DNA of 17,106 bases from contig CAMCTL010000062.1 in assembly GCA_945878515.1 (NCBI GenBank), forward strand, positions 1-17,106. The letters are read 5' to 3'. How positions within the stretch are numbered: position 1 is the first letter of the stretch; the number at the start of each line of letters is the position of its first letter. The stretch comes from Flavobacterium psychrophilum. Its GTDB lineage: Bacteria; Bacteroidota; Bacteroidia; Flavobacteriales; Flavobacteriaceae. A program made the translations under genes and the position numbers. The notes beneath the pieces are model-generated. The model saw only the letters and a list, made by a program, of their open reading frames with translations, was not told the DNA's origin and made no database searches. Of this stretch, positions 8,333 to 15,142 are shown piece after piece.

Positions 8333-9886
8333 TTATTTTGGAATTGTAAAAACAAAATTTGCTCCTTTGTTTTCTTCTGACTCTACGTTGATTTTTCCTC
8401 CTTTTTCTTCAATTATCTTTTTTACAATAGATAGTCCTATCCCTGTGCTTTCTTTTTTATCACGAGCTTCTATAGTTTGAAAAATTCCAAATACTTTTTC
8501 ATGATATTGTGGTGCAATTCCAGGACCATTATCAGAAATAGAAAATTGATGGAACTTAGGTATGGATTTGTACACACAGTTTATTTTTCCTACTGTCTTG
8601 TCATTGTATTTTACAGCATTGCTAATTAAATTGCTAAAAATCTGGTGGAGCAATATTTTTTCAATATGAATTTTAGGCATATTTTCATCAATATGAACTT
8701 GAAATCCTGTAGATGGAACAATTGTCTCTAGGACATTTTTTAATGTATCTTGTATGTCAACAGTTTCCTTTTCAATTTTAGTTCTGCCTATGCGGGAATA
8801 GTCGAGTACGCCGTTAATAAGGTTTTCCATACGCTGAACACGCCCTCTTAAAATGGTGAAATTTTTACTGACTTCTTCCGACATCTCGGGCATATCTTCT
8901 AAAATCCATTCGGCAAGATTATTAATAGCTCGAAGCGGTGCTTTTAGATCATGCGAAACTACATAGGCAAACTGGTCTAACTCTTCATTATTTTTTTTTA
9001 ATTCAAATAATGCAGTAATGAGTTTCTGTTGTTGTTGCTTATCAGTTGTAACATCACGTGCAATACAATATAAATTTCCAGTTTCAAAATCATTTGATGC
9101 ATTCCAGCTTAAAATTATATATTCTCCGTTTTTACACCTAAAACGATTTTCGAAACTAATAGAAATTTCCCCTTCTGAGAGCTTATCAACTTCAAAAAAT
9201 GTTTTATCCAAGTCATCTGGATGTATGTAATCTGCAATTGCTTTACCTTCCAACTCCCCAATAAGATATCCAAGGGCACGAGTAATTGCTGGATTAACTT
9301 TAAGAAAAAAAAGAGTACTACTTATTATACATACCAAATCAACTGAAAATTCTATAAAATTATAGTATTCTTTTTGGGTTGCAGCTAGATCGAAATTGTT
9401 TTTTCGCATCTGCAACAATACAACAACTTGGTCTCCTAATATTCTAAGTGCTTTTCTTTGCTCCTGGCTAAGTGTTTTTGCCTTGGTATCAATAACGCAA
9501 AGTGTACCCAAATTATATCCGTTACCGTCCTTGAGTGGTGCACCGGCATAAAATCTAATGTTGGGATTTCCAGTTACCAAAGGATTATTAACAAAAGTTG
9601 CATTATCTAAAGCATTACTAACTTCAAATAATTCATTATTCATAATTGTGTATTGGCAAAAAGAGATATCTCTTGGCGTTTCTGTAACATCAAGTCCTAC
9701 TTTTGATTTAAACCATTGTCGATCTTGATCGACCAAACTCACTAAAGCTATTGGGGTTTCACATATATATGCGGCCAGTTGCGTTATTGAATCATATTCT
9801 TTTTCACTTAAGGAGTCCATTACTGAATAACTCTCCAAGGCTTTAAGTCTATCTCTTTCGTTAACTGGTTTAGGAATTTTCATCAT
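8333..9886 (-). CDS. GAF-PAS sensor histidine kinase
   Basis: A 517-aa soluble sensor kinase with no membrane segments. An N-terminal GAF domain (about 20-162) carries the familiar pattern PIALVSLVDQDRQWFKS, then RDISFCQYTI at about 72-81 and FYAGAPLKD at 112-120. PAS follows at about 172-285 (IHPDDLDKTF near 221-230). HisKA has YVVSHDLKAPLRAINNL with phospho-His H312. HATPase_c has N423 in NLISNAVKY, DNGPGI at 452-457 and TGIGLSI at 481-487. GAF domains of this type are common in Bacteroidetes and cyanobacteria; the ligand cannot be read from sequence. The bilin-attachment Cys usual in phytochromes cannot be confirmed. First gene of a three-gene operon (next gap 6 bp, then 11 bp). A short MMKIPKP start at 9886 fits; the second Met is an equally possible start. 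Confidence 0.92.
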   Translation of the reverse strand: MMKIPKPVNERDRLKALESYSVMDSLSEKEYDSITQLAAYICETPIALVSLVDQDRQWFKSKVGLDVTETPRDISFCQYTIMNNELFEVSNALDNATFVNNPLVTGNPNIRFYAGAPLKDGNGYNLGTLCVIDTKAKTLSQEQRKALRILGDQVVVLLQMRKNNFDLAATQKEYYNFIEFSVDLVCIISSTLFFLKVNPAITRALGYLIGELEGKAIADYIHPDDLDKTFFEVDKLSEGEISISFENRFRCKNGEYIILSWNASNDFETGNLYCIARDVTTDKQQQQKLITALFELKKNNEELDQFAYVVSHDLKAPLRAINNLAEWILEDMPEMSEEVSKNFTILRGRVQRMENLINGVLDYSRIGRTKIEKETVDIQDTLKNVLETIVPSTGFQVHIDENMPKIHIEKILLHQIFSNLISNAVKYNDKTVGKINCVYKSIPKFHQFSISDNGPGIAPQYHEKVFGIFQTIEARDKKESTGIGLSIVKKIIEEKGGKINVESEENKGANFVFTIPK

Positions 9887-9941
9887 TTTTGTAATAATTT
9901 ATTTTTGGCTTGATGAAATAGTTTTTTTTCGAAGTATGAAC

Positions 9942-9951
9942 CCAAGCTTGG
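9942..9951. promoter_or_regulatory. Palindrome at the expected start of transcription (possible operator)
   Basis: CCAAGCTTGG is a perfect 10-bp palindrome. It lies 3 bp downstream of the -7 element on the minus strand, so it would cover the transcription start of the kinase operon. That is a typical position for a repressor site, but no regulator is identified and short palindromes also occur by chance. Confidence 0.3.
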
Positions 9952-9954
9952 TAA

Positions 9955-9981
9955 CAAATATAAAATTATTTTAAATACAAA
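9955..9981 (-). promoter_or_regulatory. Candidate promoter of the kinase operon
   Basis: On the minus strand, TATATTTG (9955-9962) is a perfect TAnnTTTG -7 element 68 nt upstream of the ATG at 9886. TTTG at 9978-9981 could be the -33 element, but the 15-nt spacer is shorter than usual. Confidence 0.45.
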
Positions 9982-10454
9982 GTTTTTTTAGTTCCTACTT
10001 TTTTTATGCAAACCGAAAATATAACGTATTAATTTTGATAATTGTTTTTAATGTTAAAATTGGGCTATAATATGACCATAATTATATCTAATTTTAAATA
10101 TTTAGTCATTTATGGTTCCAGAATAGAATAAAAATCTTATCAAACAATTATTCTATTTCCTTCAACCTTTGACAGTTCCACTAATTTTGAAGCACTACAA
10201 AAAAGTAGGGATTTGCATACATTATGTAACTAAATTAGAGCAGGTAAAGGTCTAGGTTTACATTCATAGTCAAATCAAGCTCAGATTTCGTTTTGTAAAC
10301 CAAATTTTACTTAATCATTATTATGCATTATCTCCTCTTTCCTGTCTCAATTTTATAAATTCAAAATCAATACAAGCTTTGTCTTCGAAGATTTTAGTTA
10401 CTTTTTTATTAGGATTTATGCAGCTCAATTTTTTTTAATAATCAAGTTGCAAGA
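9982..10454. other. Long AT-rich non-coding stretch
   Basis: About 470 bp contain no supported gene on either strand. Isolated TAnnTTTG matches on the plus strand (around 10029 and 10183) lack -33 partners. A few short stretches (for example 10167-10265) look vaguely like the 5' part of thrE, which suggests this is the decayed body of the pseudogene that ends at 10718. This could not be established by eye. Confidence 0.5.
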
Positions 10455-10718
10455 AATATGATTTCTTGAATGATTAGTCAATATTTTATGATGGGAATAA
10501 TTGATTGGATTATTGTAAACTCCGGTCAGAAACCTGCAGTCGAAGATATTATTTAAACTTTTTCCTATGGAATTTCTACCATATTTATTATTTTTGCACT
10601 TGTATTCGGTATAGCTTTTTCTGTTGTTTTTTTCAAATCCGTTACTATGAAAGGAAATGATTTGAAAGTGACGATTAAAAAGTTATTTGAAAGAAATAAC
10701 GAGTTGGCTCAAAAATGA
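10455..10718 (+). pseudogene. Decayed thrE paralogue (3' fragment)
   Basis: The 3' end of a second ThrE-type exporter gene. From AATATGATT at 10455 to the TGA at 10716-10718 the frame matches the end of the intact gene at 2977-4347, with no frameshift over the last 71 codons. By hand count about 53 of 71 residues are identical, including NSGQKPAVEDII and TFSYGIST. Two in-frame stops break it: TGA at 10467-10469 and TAA at 10554-10556, the latter replacing a Gln codon (CAA). Its last codons extend beyond the intact copy (ERNNELAQK against QRN). The N-terminal three-quarters is missing or unrecognisable. It ends 24 bp before the transporter gene at 10743, so the two probably once formed an operon. 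The roughly 25% protein divergence argues for an old paralogue, not a recent duplication. Confidence 0.9.
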
Positions 10719-10742
10719 AACTAATTTTTAAATAGATATATT

Positions 10743-12443
10743 ATGTTCGAATGGCTTAGATTTTTATTTACTCCGACTGATGAGCCGGAAATGACACAGT
10801 CTTTAATTGTATTGTTTTTGGCAATAAGTGTTGGTTTTTTTGTTGGAAAAATAAAGTTTGGAAATATTTCTTTAGGGGTTTCTGCGGTCATGTTTGTTGG
10901 TCTTTTCTTAGGTCATCTCGGTTTTACGATGAATGCTGAATTACTCCAATTTGTTCGTGAATTTGGATTGATATTGTTTGTTTACGGAATTGGAATACAG
11001 GTTGGACCAACTTTCTTTTCGTCCTTTAAAAAAGAAGGATTGGTTTTTAATGCATTAGGAGTTGGAACTGTCTTTTTGGGTGGAATTATCACTTATCTCA
11101 TTCATATATTTGCAAATATAAAAGTAGAAAATGCCGTTGGATTAATGTCAGGTTCGGTAACCAATACTCCAGGATTAGGCGCTGCAAAATCGACCCTTAT
11201 CGAAATACAAAAGCAATTGAATCTTCCCGCTGATCACTTCTCGGATCCAGCTATTGCTTATGCAATCACTTATCCTGTTGGAGTTTTTGGAATTATTTTT
11301 CTTATTATATTATCAAAAAGCTTTTTGAAAATTGATTTGAAAAAAGAAGTTACTCTTCTTAAAGAAAAAAATAGAGACTCCGAAAATAAAATTGTTCATC
11401 AAAAATGTAGGGTTACAAATCCTGATGTTTTTGGGAAAACAATCAAGCAAGTATTGAAAGAATACAAAATTGACGAAGTTATTATTTCTAGACAAAAACA
11501 CAGCGGAACAACAGTAGTTTACTCTCCATCACTAGATACAATTATCAATAAAAAAGATGTTTTAATGTTAGTTGCCAAACAAAAAGACATCACAAATTTT
11601 ATAGAAATTGTAGGTAAAGTTTCTACCGATTTATTTATTGAATCCGAGGATGATGTTACAACAAAAATCATCAGTGTTACTCAAAAAACAGCAACGCATA
11701 AAACATTGGCTCAATTGGATTTATACAATCAATTTGACGTGAGAGTTACACGAGTTATTCGTTCAGGATTAGAACTTTTGGCACAACCATCACTAGAATT
11801 GTTTTACGGAGATACTTTGATGGTGGTTGGAAACAGACAAGCTATTGAGGAAGCTGAAAAAATTATTGGAAATTCTAAAAAAATACTTTTAGAACCTGAT
11901 TTTCTTTCTCTTTTTGGAGGATTAATTTTTGGAGTTGTTATTGGCTCTATTCCGTTTTTTATTCCATCCTTGCCAGTTCCTCTTAAATTAGGATTGGCTG
12001 CAGGACCACTTTTAGCCGCTTTATTTATTAGTAGGTATGGTGGAGTTGGTGTAATTCATTCTTACATAAATAATGGTGCCATTCACTTTATGAAGGATTT
12101 TGGTATTTGTTTATTTTTTGCGGCAGTTGGTATTAAAGCAGGTCACGGTTTTGCAGATAGTTTTGTAGAAAATAACGGCTGGATGTGGATTTATTACGGA
12201 TGCTTCATAACCTTCATTCCACTCACACTTTTAGTTGTGATCAGTAGATTTGTGTTTAAACTTAATTTTTATCAAATGGTGGGAATTATGAGCGGATCAT
12301 ATACAGATCCGGCAGCATTAGCTTTTAGTACTAAATATTTGGATTCTGACATTCCAAATCAATCGTACGCAACCGTTTATCCTTTGGTTACCATCAGTAG
12401 AATCATTGTTGCCCAATTGCTTATACTACTTTTTGCAAGTTGA
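10743..12443 (+). CDS. AspT/YidE-type transporter (AAE family) with two RCK_C domains
   Basis: A 566-aa inner-membrane carrier of the aspartate:alanine exchanger family, which includes AspT and E. coli YidE and YbjL. Architecture: membrane half 1 (about 18-195), two TrkA-C/RCK_C-like cytoplasmic domains (about 215-290 and 295-375), membrane half 2 (about 385-566). The internal duplication is visible in paired motifs: GLMSGSVTNTPGLGAAKS (133-150) with GIMSGSYTDPAALAFSTKY (514-532), and AITYPVGVFGII (174-185) with ATVYPLVTISRII (543-555). AspT itself swaps aspartate for alanine; most family members, including this one, have no proven substrate. The ATG at 10743 follows the thrE pseudogene by 24 bp. 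No independent promoter was recognised close by, so transcription may still start inside or upstream of the wrecked gene. Confidence 0.9.
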   Translation: MFEWLRFLFTPTDEPEMTQSLIVLFLAISVGFFVGKIKFGNISLGVSAVMFVGLFLGHLGFTMNAELLQFVREFGLILFVYGIGIQVGPTFFSSFKKEGLVFNALGVGTVFLGGIITYLIHIFANIKVENAVGLMSGSVTNTPGLGAAKSTLIEIQKQLNLPADHFSDPAIAYAITYPVGVFGIIFLIILSKSFLKIDLKKEVTLLKEKNRDSENKIVHQKCRVTNPDVFGKTIKQVLKEYKIDEVIISRQKHSGTTVVYSPSLDTIINKKDVLMLVAKQKDITNFIEIVGKVSTDLFIESEDDVTTKIISVTQKTATHKTLAQLDLYNQFDVRVTRVIRSGLELLAQPSLELFYGDTLMVVGNRQAIEEAEKIIGNSKKILLEPDFLSLFGGLIFGVVIGSIPFFIPSLPVPLKLGLAAGPLLAALFISRYGGVGVIHSYINNGAIHFMKDFGICLFFAAVGIKAGHGFADSFVENNGWMWIYYGCFITFIPLTLLVVISRFVFKLNFYQMVGIMSGSYTDPAALAFSTKYLDSDIPNQSYATVYPLVTISRIIVAQLLILLFAS

Positions 12444-12671
12444 AATAAGCACTATTCTAGAACAACCTTTGCTTGGAATTAGCAAGTGAGGAAACTTTAC
12501 AAAATTTGAGTAAATTTTAGAATAAATTTACCAATATGCAAAGAATAATGGTAAAAAGAAAGAATTGATCTTTGAAAAATAACGATGGTGCTATATAAAA
12601 ATTATTTTAAATTATTATTATTTTTATTCTTTTTAGGAGTTTTTATCAATTGATTTCTAAGGATATATTAG

Positions 12672-13940
12672 TTAATGGCTTACTTTAGCCACTTCCTCAG
12701 GGTTGTGTTTGTGTTTGAAAAGTACTGAAAACGCAACAGCAATAATTAAAGCATAAGCTGAAAAAGCCAACCAGATGTTATGCCAATCTCTCACACCATC
12801 GTGGGTGAAAAAAGTATCAATAACTTGTCCGCTAATGATTCCTCCGAAGAATGCCCCAAAGCCATTGGACATCATCATAAATAATCCTTGCGCGCTGGAG
12901 CGAATAGAAGAATCCGTGGTAGTTTCGATAAACAACGAACCTGAAATATTAAAGAAATCAAATGCCATTCCATATACGATACACGACATAATGATTAAAA
13001 AAGTGCCTCCAAACGAAGGATCGCCATAAGCAAAAAATCCAAAACGCAATACCCAAGCCAACATCGAAATTAACATAACTTGTTTTATTCCAAATCGTTT
13101 CAAAAAAAACGGAATCGCCAATATAAAAGCGGTTTCAGAAAATTGTGAAATCGACATGATTAAAGTAGATTTTTGTACTATAAAACTATTTGCATATTCT
13201 GGAACATTTCCAAATTCAGACAGATAGACATCACCATACATATTGGTCAATTGCAAAGCAGCTCCCAAAAACATAGAGAAAATGAAAAAAATAGCCATTT
13301 TATAGGTTCCAAATAATTTGAAAGCATCCAGTCCTAATTTTTTTGCAAAAGAGGCGTTTTTATCAATCAATTTTTGTGGAGGACATTTTGGTAACGTGAA
13401 AGCGTAAATCCCCAATACAATCGAAGCAAAAGCCGAAATATAAAACATATTCGCAGAGGCTTTATTTCCAGTTAAATTGGTCAACCACATAGCGGCTATA
13501 AAACCAATGGTTCCCCAAACTCGAATAGGTGGAAAAACTTTTACAACATCGTAATTATTGTCTTTCAATATATTATAAGCCACAGAATTAGATAAAGAAA
13601 TTGTAGGCATATAACACAGCATAGCGCCGAAAATAAACCAATAAAACGCAGTTGGATTGTCAACTTGAGGCAAATAGCAAATTGCCAATCCTCCTAGAAT
13701 ATGCAAAATTCCGTATAACTTTTCAGCATTTACAAATCTATCGGCGATGATACCTGTTAACGCTGGCATTAGAATAGAAGAAAGACCTAATGTTGAAAAT
13801 ATGGCCCCAAATTCAGATCCACTCCATTGTTTTGTTGCAAACCAATAATTACCAACAGTTATCAGCCAAGCGCCCCAAACAAAAAATTGTAGAAAACTCA
13901 TGAGAGTGAGCCTATTCTTAATATTCATAATCATCATCAT
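12672..13940 (-). CDS. NupG/XapB-family nucleoside:H+ symporter (MFS)
   Basis: A 422-aa protein of the nucleoside:H+ symporter branch of the major facilitator superfamily, close in length to E. coli NupG (418). The N-terminus LTLMSFLQFFVWGAWLITVGNY and the following LGLSSILMPALTGIIADRF parallel NupG (SFLQFCLWGSWL, then FMPALLGIVADKW). About 12 hydrophobic segments span the protein, with a charged cytoplasmic tail (FKHKHNPEEVAKVSH). It would import nucleosides with protons across the inner membrane; individual substrates cannot be inferred. The first ATG at 13940 gives MMMIMNIKNRL; the ATG at 13928 (MNIKNRL) is more like family members and may be the true start. No close neighbours share its strand. 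A terminator hairpin lies in its upstream region. Confidence 0.88.
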   Translation of the reverse strand: MMMIMNIKNRLTLMSFLQFFVWGAWLITVGNYWFATKQWSGSEFGAIFSTLGLSSILMPALTGIIADRFVNAEKLYGILHILGGLAICYLPQVDNPTAFYWFIFGAMLCYMPTISLSNSVAYNILKDNNYDVVKVFPPIRVWGTIGFIAAMWLTNLTGNKASANMFYISAFASIVLGIYAFTLPKCPPQKLIDKNASFAKKLGLDAFKLFGTYKMAIFFIFSMFLGAALQLTNMYGDVYLSEFGNVPEYANSFIVQKSTLIMSISQFSETAFILAIPFFLKRFGIKQVMLISMLAWVLRFGFFAYGDPSFGGTFLIIMSCIVYGMAFDFFNISGSLFIETTTDSSIRSSAQGLFMMMSNGFGAFFGGIISGQVIDTFFTHDGVRDWHNIWLAFSAYALIIAVAFSVLFKHKHNPEEVAKVSH

Positions 13941-14024
13941 TTAGTTGAATAAATCATTGGAAAAGTGGTAAATCTAAGGATTATTTAAGAAATTCAAATA
14001 AAAAACTAGAATTCTTTTACATAA

Positions 14025-14053
14025 AAAAACAGCTTTTGGAAAAAGCTGTTTTT
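14025..14053 (-). terminator. Intrinsic terminator hairpin upstream of the nucleoside permease
   Basis: A perfect 13-bp stem, AAAAACAGCTTTT (14025-14037) and its complement at 14041-14053, with a 3-nt loop. On the minus strand it is followed by TTTATG and on the plus strand by CTAACTAATT, so it acts best on minus-strand transcripts. It is 85 nt upstream of the permease ATG and 267 nt after the pdxH stop. It could terminate pdxH from far away, end a small RNA, or serve as an attenuator for the permease. Confidence 0.75.
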
Positions 14054-14080
14054 CTAACTAATTAACAACAACAAAAACAT
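14054..14080 (-). CDS. Tiny Leu-rich reading frame before the terminator (possible leader peptide)
   Basis: On the minus strand ATG at 14080 opens an 8-codon frame, MFLLLLIS, ending in TAG at 14054-14056. Four consecutive codons are Leu (TTG TTG TTG TTA). The stop codon abuts the terminator stem that starts at 14053. The arrangement recalls a leader peptide in front of an attenuator, but the frame is very short, there is no ribosome-binding site to point to, and the gene behind it is a nucleoside permease, not a leucine gene. It could be chance in AT-rich DNA. Confidence 0.25.
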   Translation of the reverse strand: MFLLLLIS

Positions 14081-14182
14081 CTCAATTATGGGTTTATAAA
14101 AATAGTAGGTTAAGTTTTTAAAGTAGATTAAGAGCAAAAAATATTAATCCTAAATTAATGCGCTTTCACATATTTCTTGATA

Positions 14183-14215
14183 CGAATATACGTAAATAAT
14201 CGTTTAAACAACAAA
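14183..14215 (-). promoter_or_regulatory. Weak candidate promoter reading toward the permease
   Basis: On the minus strand TATATTCG (14183-14190) is one base off TAnnTTTG. TTG at 14209-14211 (18-nt spacer) or TTTG at 14212-14215 (21-nt spacer) supplies a -33 element. A transcript from here would run about 120-150 nt to the hairpin at 14025-14053 and, if not stopped, into the permease gene. Confidence 0.35.
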
Positions 14216-14245
14216 TAAAATCGATGAAATACATGTTATTTACGT
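14190..14245. repeat. 10-bp inverted repeat in the pdxH-permease intergenic region
   Basis: ACGTAAATAA (14190-14199) and its exact complement TTATTTACGT (14236-14245) are separated by 36 bp. One arm lies between the -7 and -33 elements of the candidate promoter and the other upstream of it. That would suit a dimeric regulator, but no factor can be named. The rest of this 379-bp gap (13941-14319) holds only the hairpin, the tiny reading frame and the promoter candidate listed separately. Confidence 0.4.
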
Positions 14246-14319
14246 GTTAGTATGTAATTAACTTACAAATATTGATTATTGAAGTAAGTTAGAATTGTTG
14301 GGAACAGAAATTTAATGAA

Positions 14320-14964
14320 TCAAGGAGCAAGTCTATCTATGTCCCAAATATAATCTTCCTGCAATCGATACCGAATTCTATCATGCAAACGGTTGGGCCG
14401 TCCTTGCCAAAATTCAACGACTAAGGGACGAACTAAAAAACCACCCCAATAGTCAGGTCTTGGAATTTCCTTGCCTTCAAAATAGTTTTCCAATTGTTTT
14501 AAAGAATCTTCTAGAACGCTTCGGGAAGCAATAATCTCACTTTGATTCGAAACTATCGCTCCCAACTTGCTTCCTGTTGGTCGAGAATCGAAATAACCAT
14601 CGGAAAGATTTTCAGCAATTTTCTCAGCAACTCCTTTAATGATTACTTGGCGTTCGAGTGATGCCCAAAAAAACGACAAACAAACATTTGGATTATCGGC
14701 AATAGCCTTGCCTTTTTCAGAGTTGTAATTGGTGTAAAAAATAAATCCTTCATAAGTTAATTGTTTCAAAAGGACTACTCTCGACTTTGGAAAACCATCC
14801 AATCCAATAGTCGAAACCGTCATGGCATTCACTTCATCAATACCTCCAAAATCTTCCACTTCATGAAACCATCTGTTGAATAAATTGATAGGATCTTCGG
14901 GAATATTGGTTTCCAAAAGTTCACTTTTTTCATACGATTTTCTATAATTGCTTAAATCTTCCAT
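14320..14964 (-). CDS. pdxH: Pyridoxine/pyridoxamine 5'-phosphate oxidase
   Basis: PdxH uses FMN and O2 to oxidise pyridoxine- or pyridoxamine-5'-phosphate to pyridoxal phosphate, the final step of vitamin B6 cofactor supply. The 214-aa length matches the family (218 in E. coli). Visible signatures are AMTVSTIGLDGFPKSRVVLLK (about 47-67, FMN-binding Arg and Lys), FYTNYNSEKGKAIADNP, FFWASLERQVIIKG, SNQS in the middle and the C-terminal hallmark VEFWQGRPNRLHDR followed by a final DRLAP. The start at 14964 gives the conserved MEDLSNYRKSYEK N-terminus. A TATTTTTG box (minus strand, 14984-14991) is 20 nt upstream but lacks a -33 element. It is separated from rnz by 178 bp containing a palindromic repeat, so it is probably transcribed on its own. 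Confidence 0.96.
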   Translation of the reverse strand: MEDLSNYRKSYEKSELLETNIPEDPINLFNRWFHEVEDFGGIDEVNAMTVSTIGLDGFPKSRVVLLKQLTYEGFIFYTNYNSEKGKAIADNPNVCLSFFWASLERQVIIKGVAEKIAENLSDGYFDSRPTGSKLGAIVSNQSEIIASRSVLEDSLKQLENYFEGKEIPRPDYWGGFLVRPLVVEFWQGRPNRLHDRIRYRLQEDYIWDIDRLAP

Positions 14965-15041
14965 TGTTTAATTTCTTTATTTGCAAAAATAAGCAAACTT
15001 ATGCTCATTAAGCGTTTACTGTAACTGTATTATTCTTGGTA

Positions 15042-15107
15042 TTTGTCACGCTGTAAGCGTCTCAATTATCTTGCTCTCGCGCTTTGAGGCCCTTACAGCG
15101 TGACAAA
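15042..15107. repeat. REP-like intergenic palindrome
   Basis: TTTGTCACGCTGTAAG (15042-15057) is perfectly complementary to 15092-15107 (16 bp). Inside, CTCAA (15061-15065) pairs with TTGAG (15084-15088) after a 3x3 internal loop, leaving an 18-nt GC-richer loop. No T-tract follows on the minus strand, the strand of the flanking genes, so a terminator is less likely. The TGTCACGCTG end recalls dispersed palindromic repeats seen between genes in many Bacteroidetes genomes. Whether it is repeated elsewhere in this genome cannot be seen here. Confidence 0.65.
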
Positions 15108-15142
15108 CTAAGTGGTTTTAATGTAGTTGAATCGTTATTCAA

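Noticed and set aside
8007..8480. 157-codon plus-strand frame across two kinase genes
   Set aside because: Antisense shadow of the conserved kinases at 7598-8326 and 8333-9886; low-complexity Ser/Leu/Phe sequence with no recognisable domain.
10324..10430. Short minus-strand frame ending FIKLRQERGDNA near 10324
   Set aside because: It looks protein-like but has no start codon in frame before an upstream stop and no family I can recognise; too short to call as a gene or remnant.
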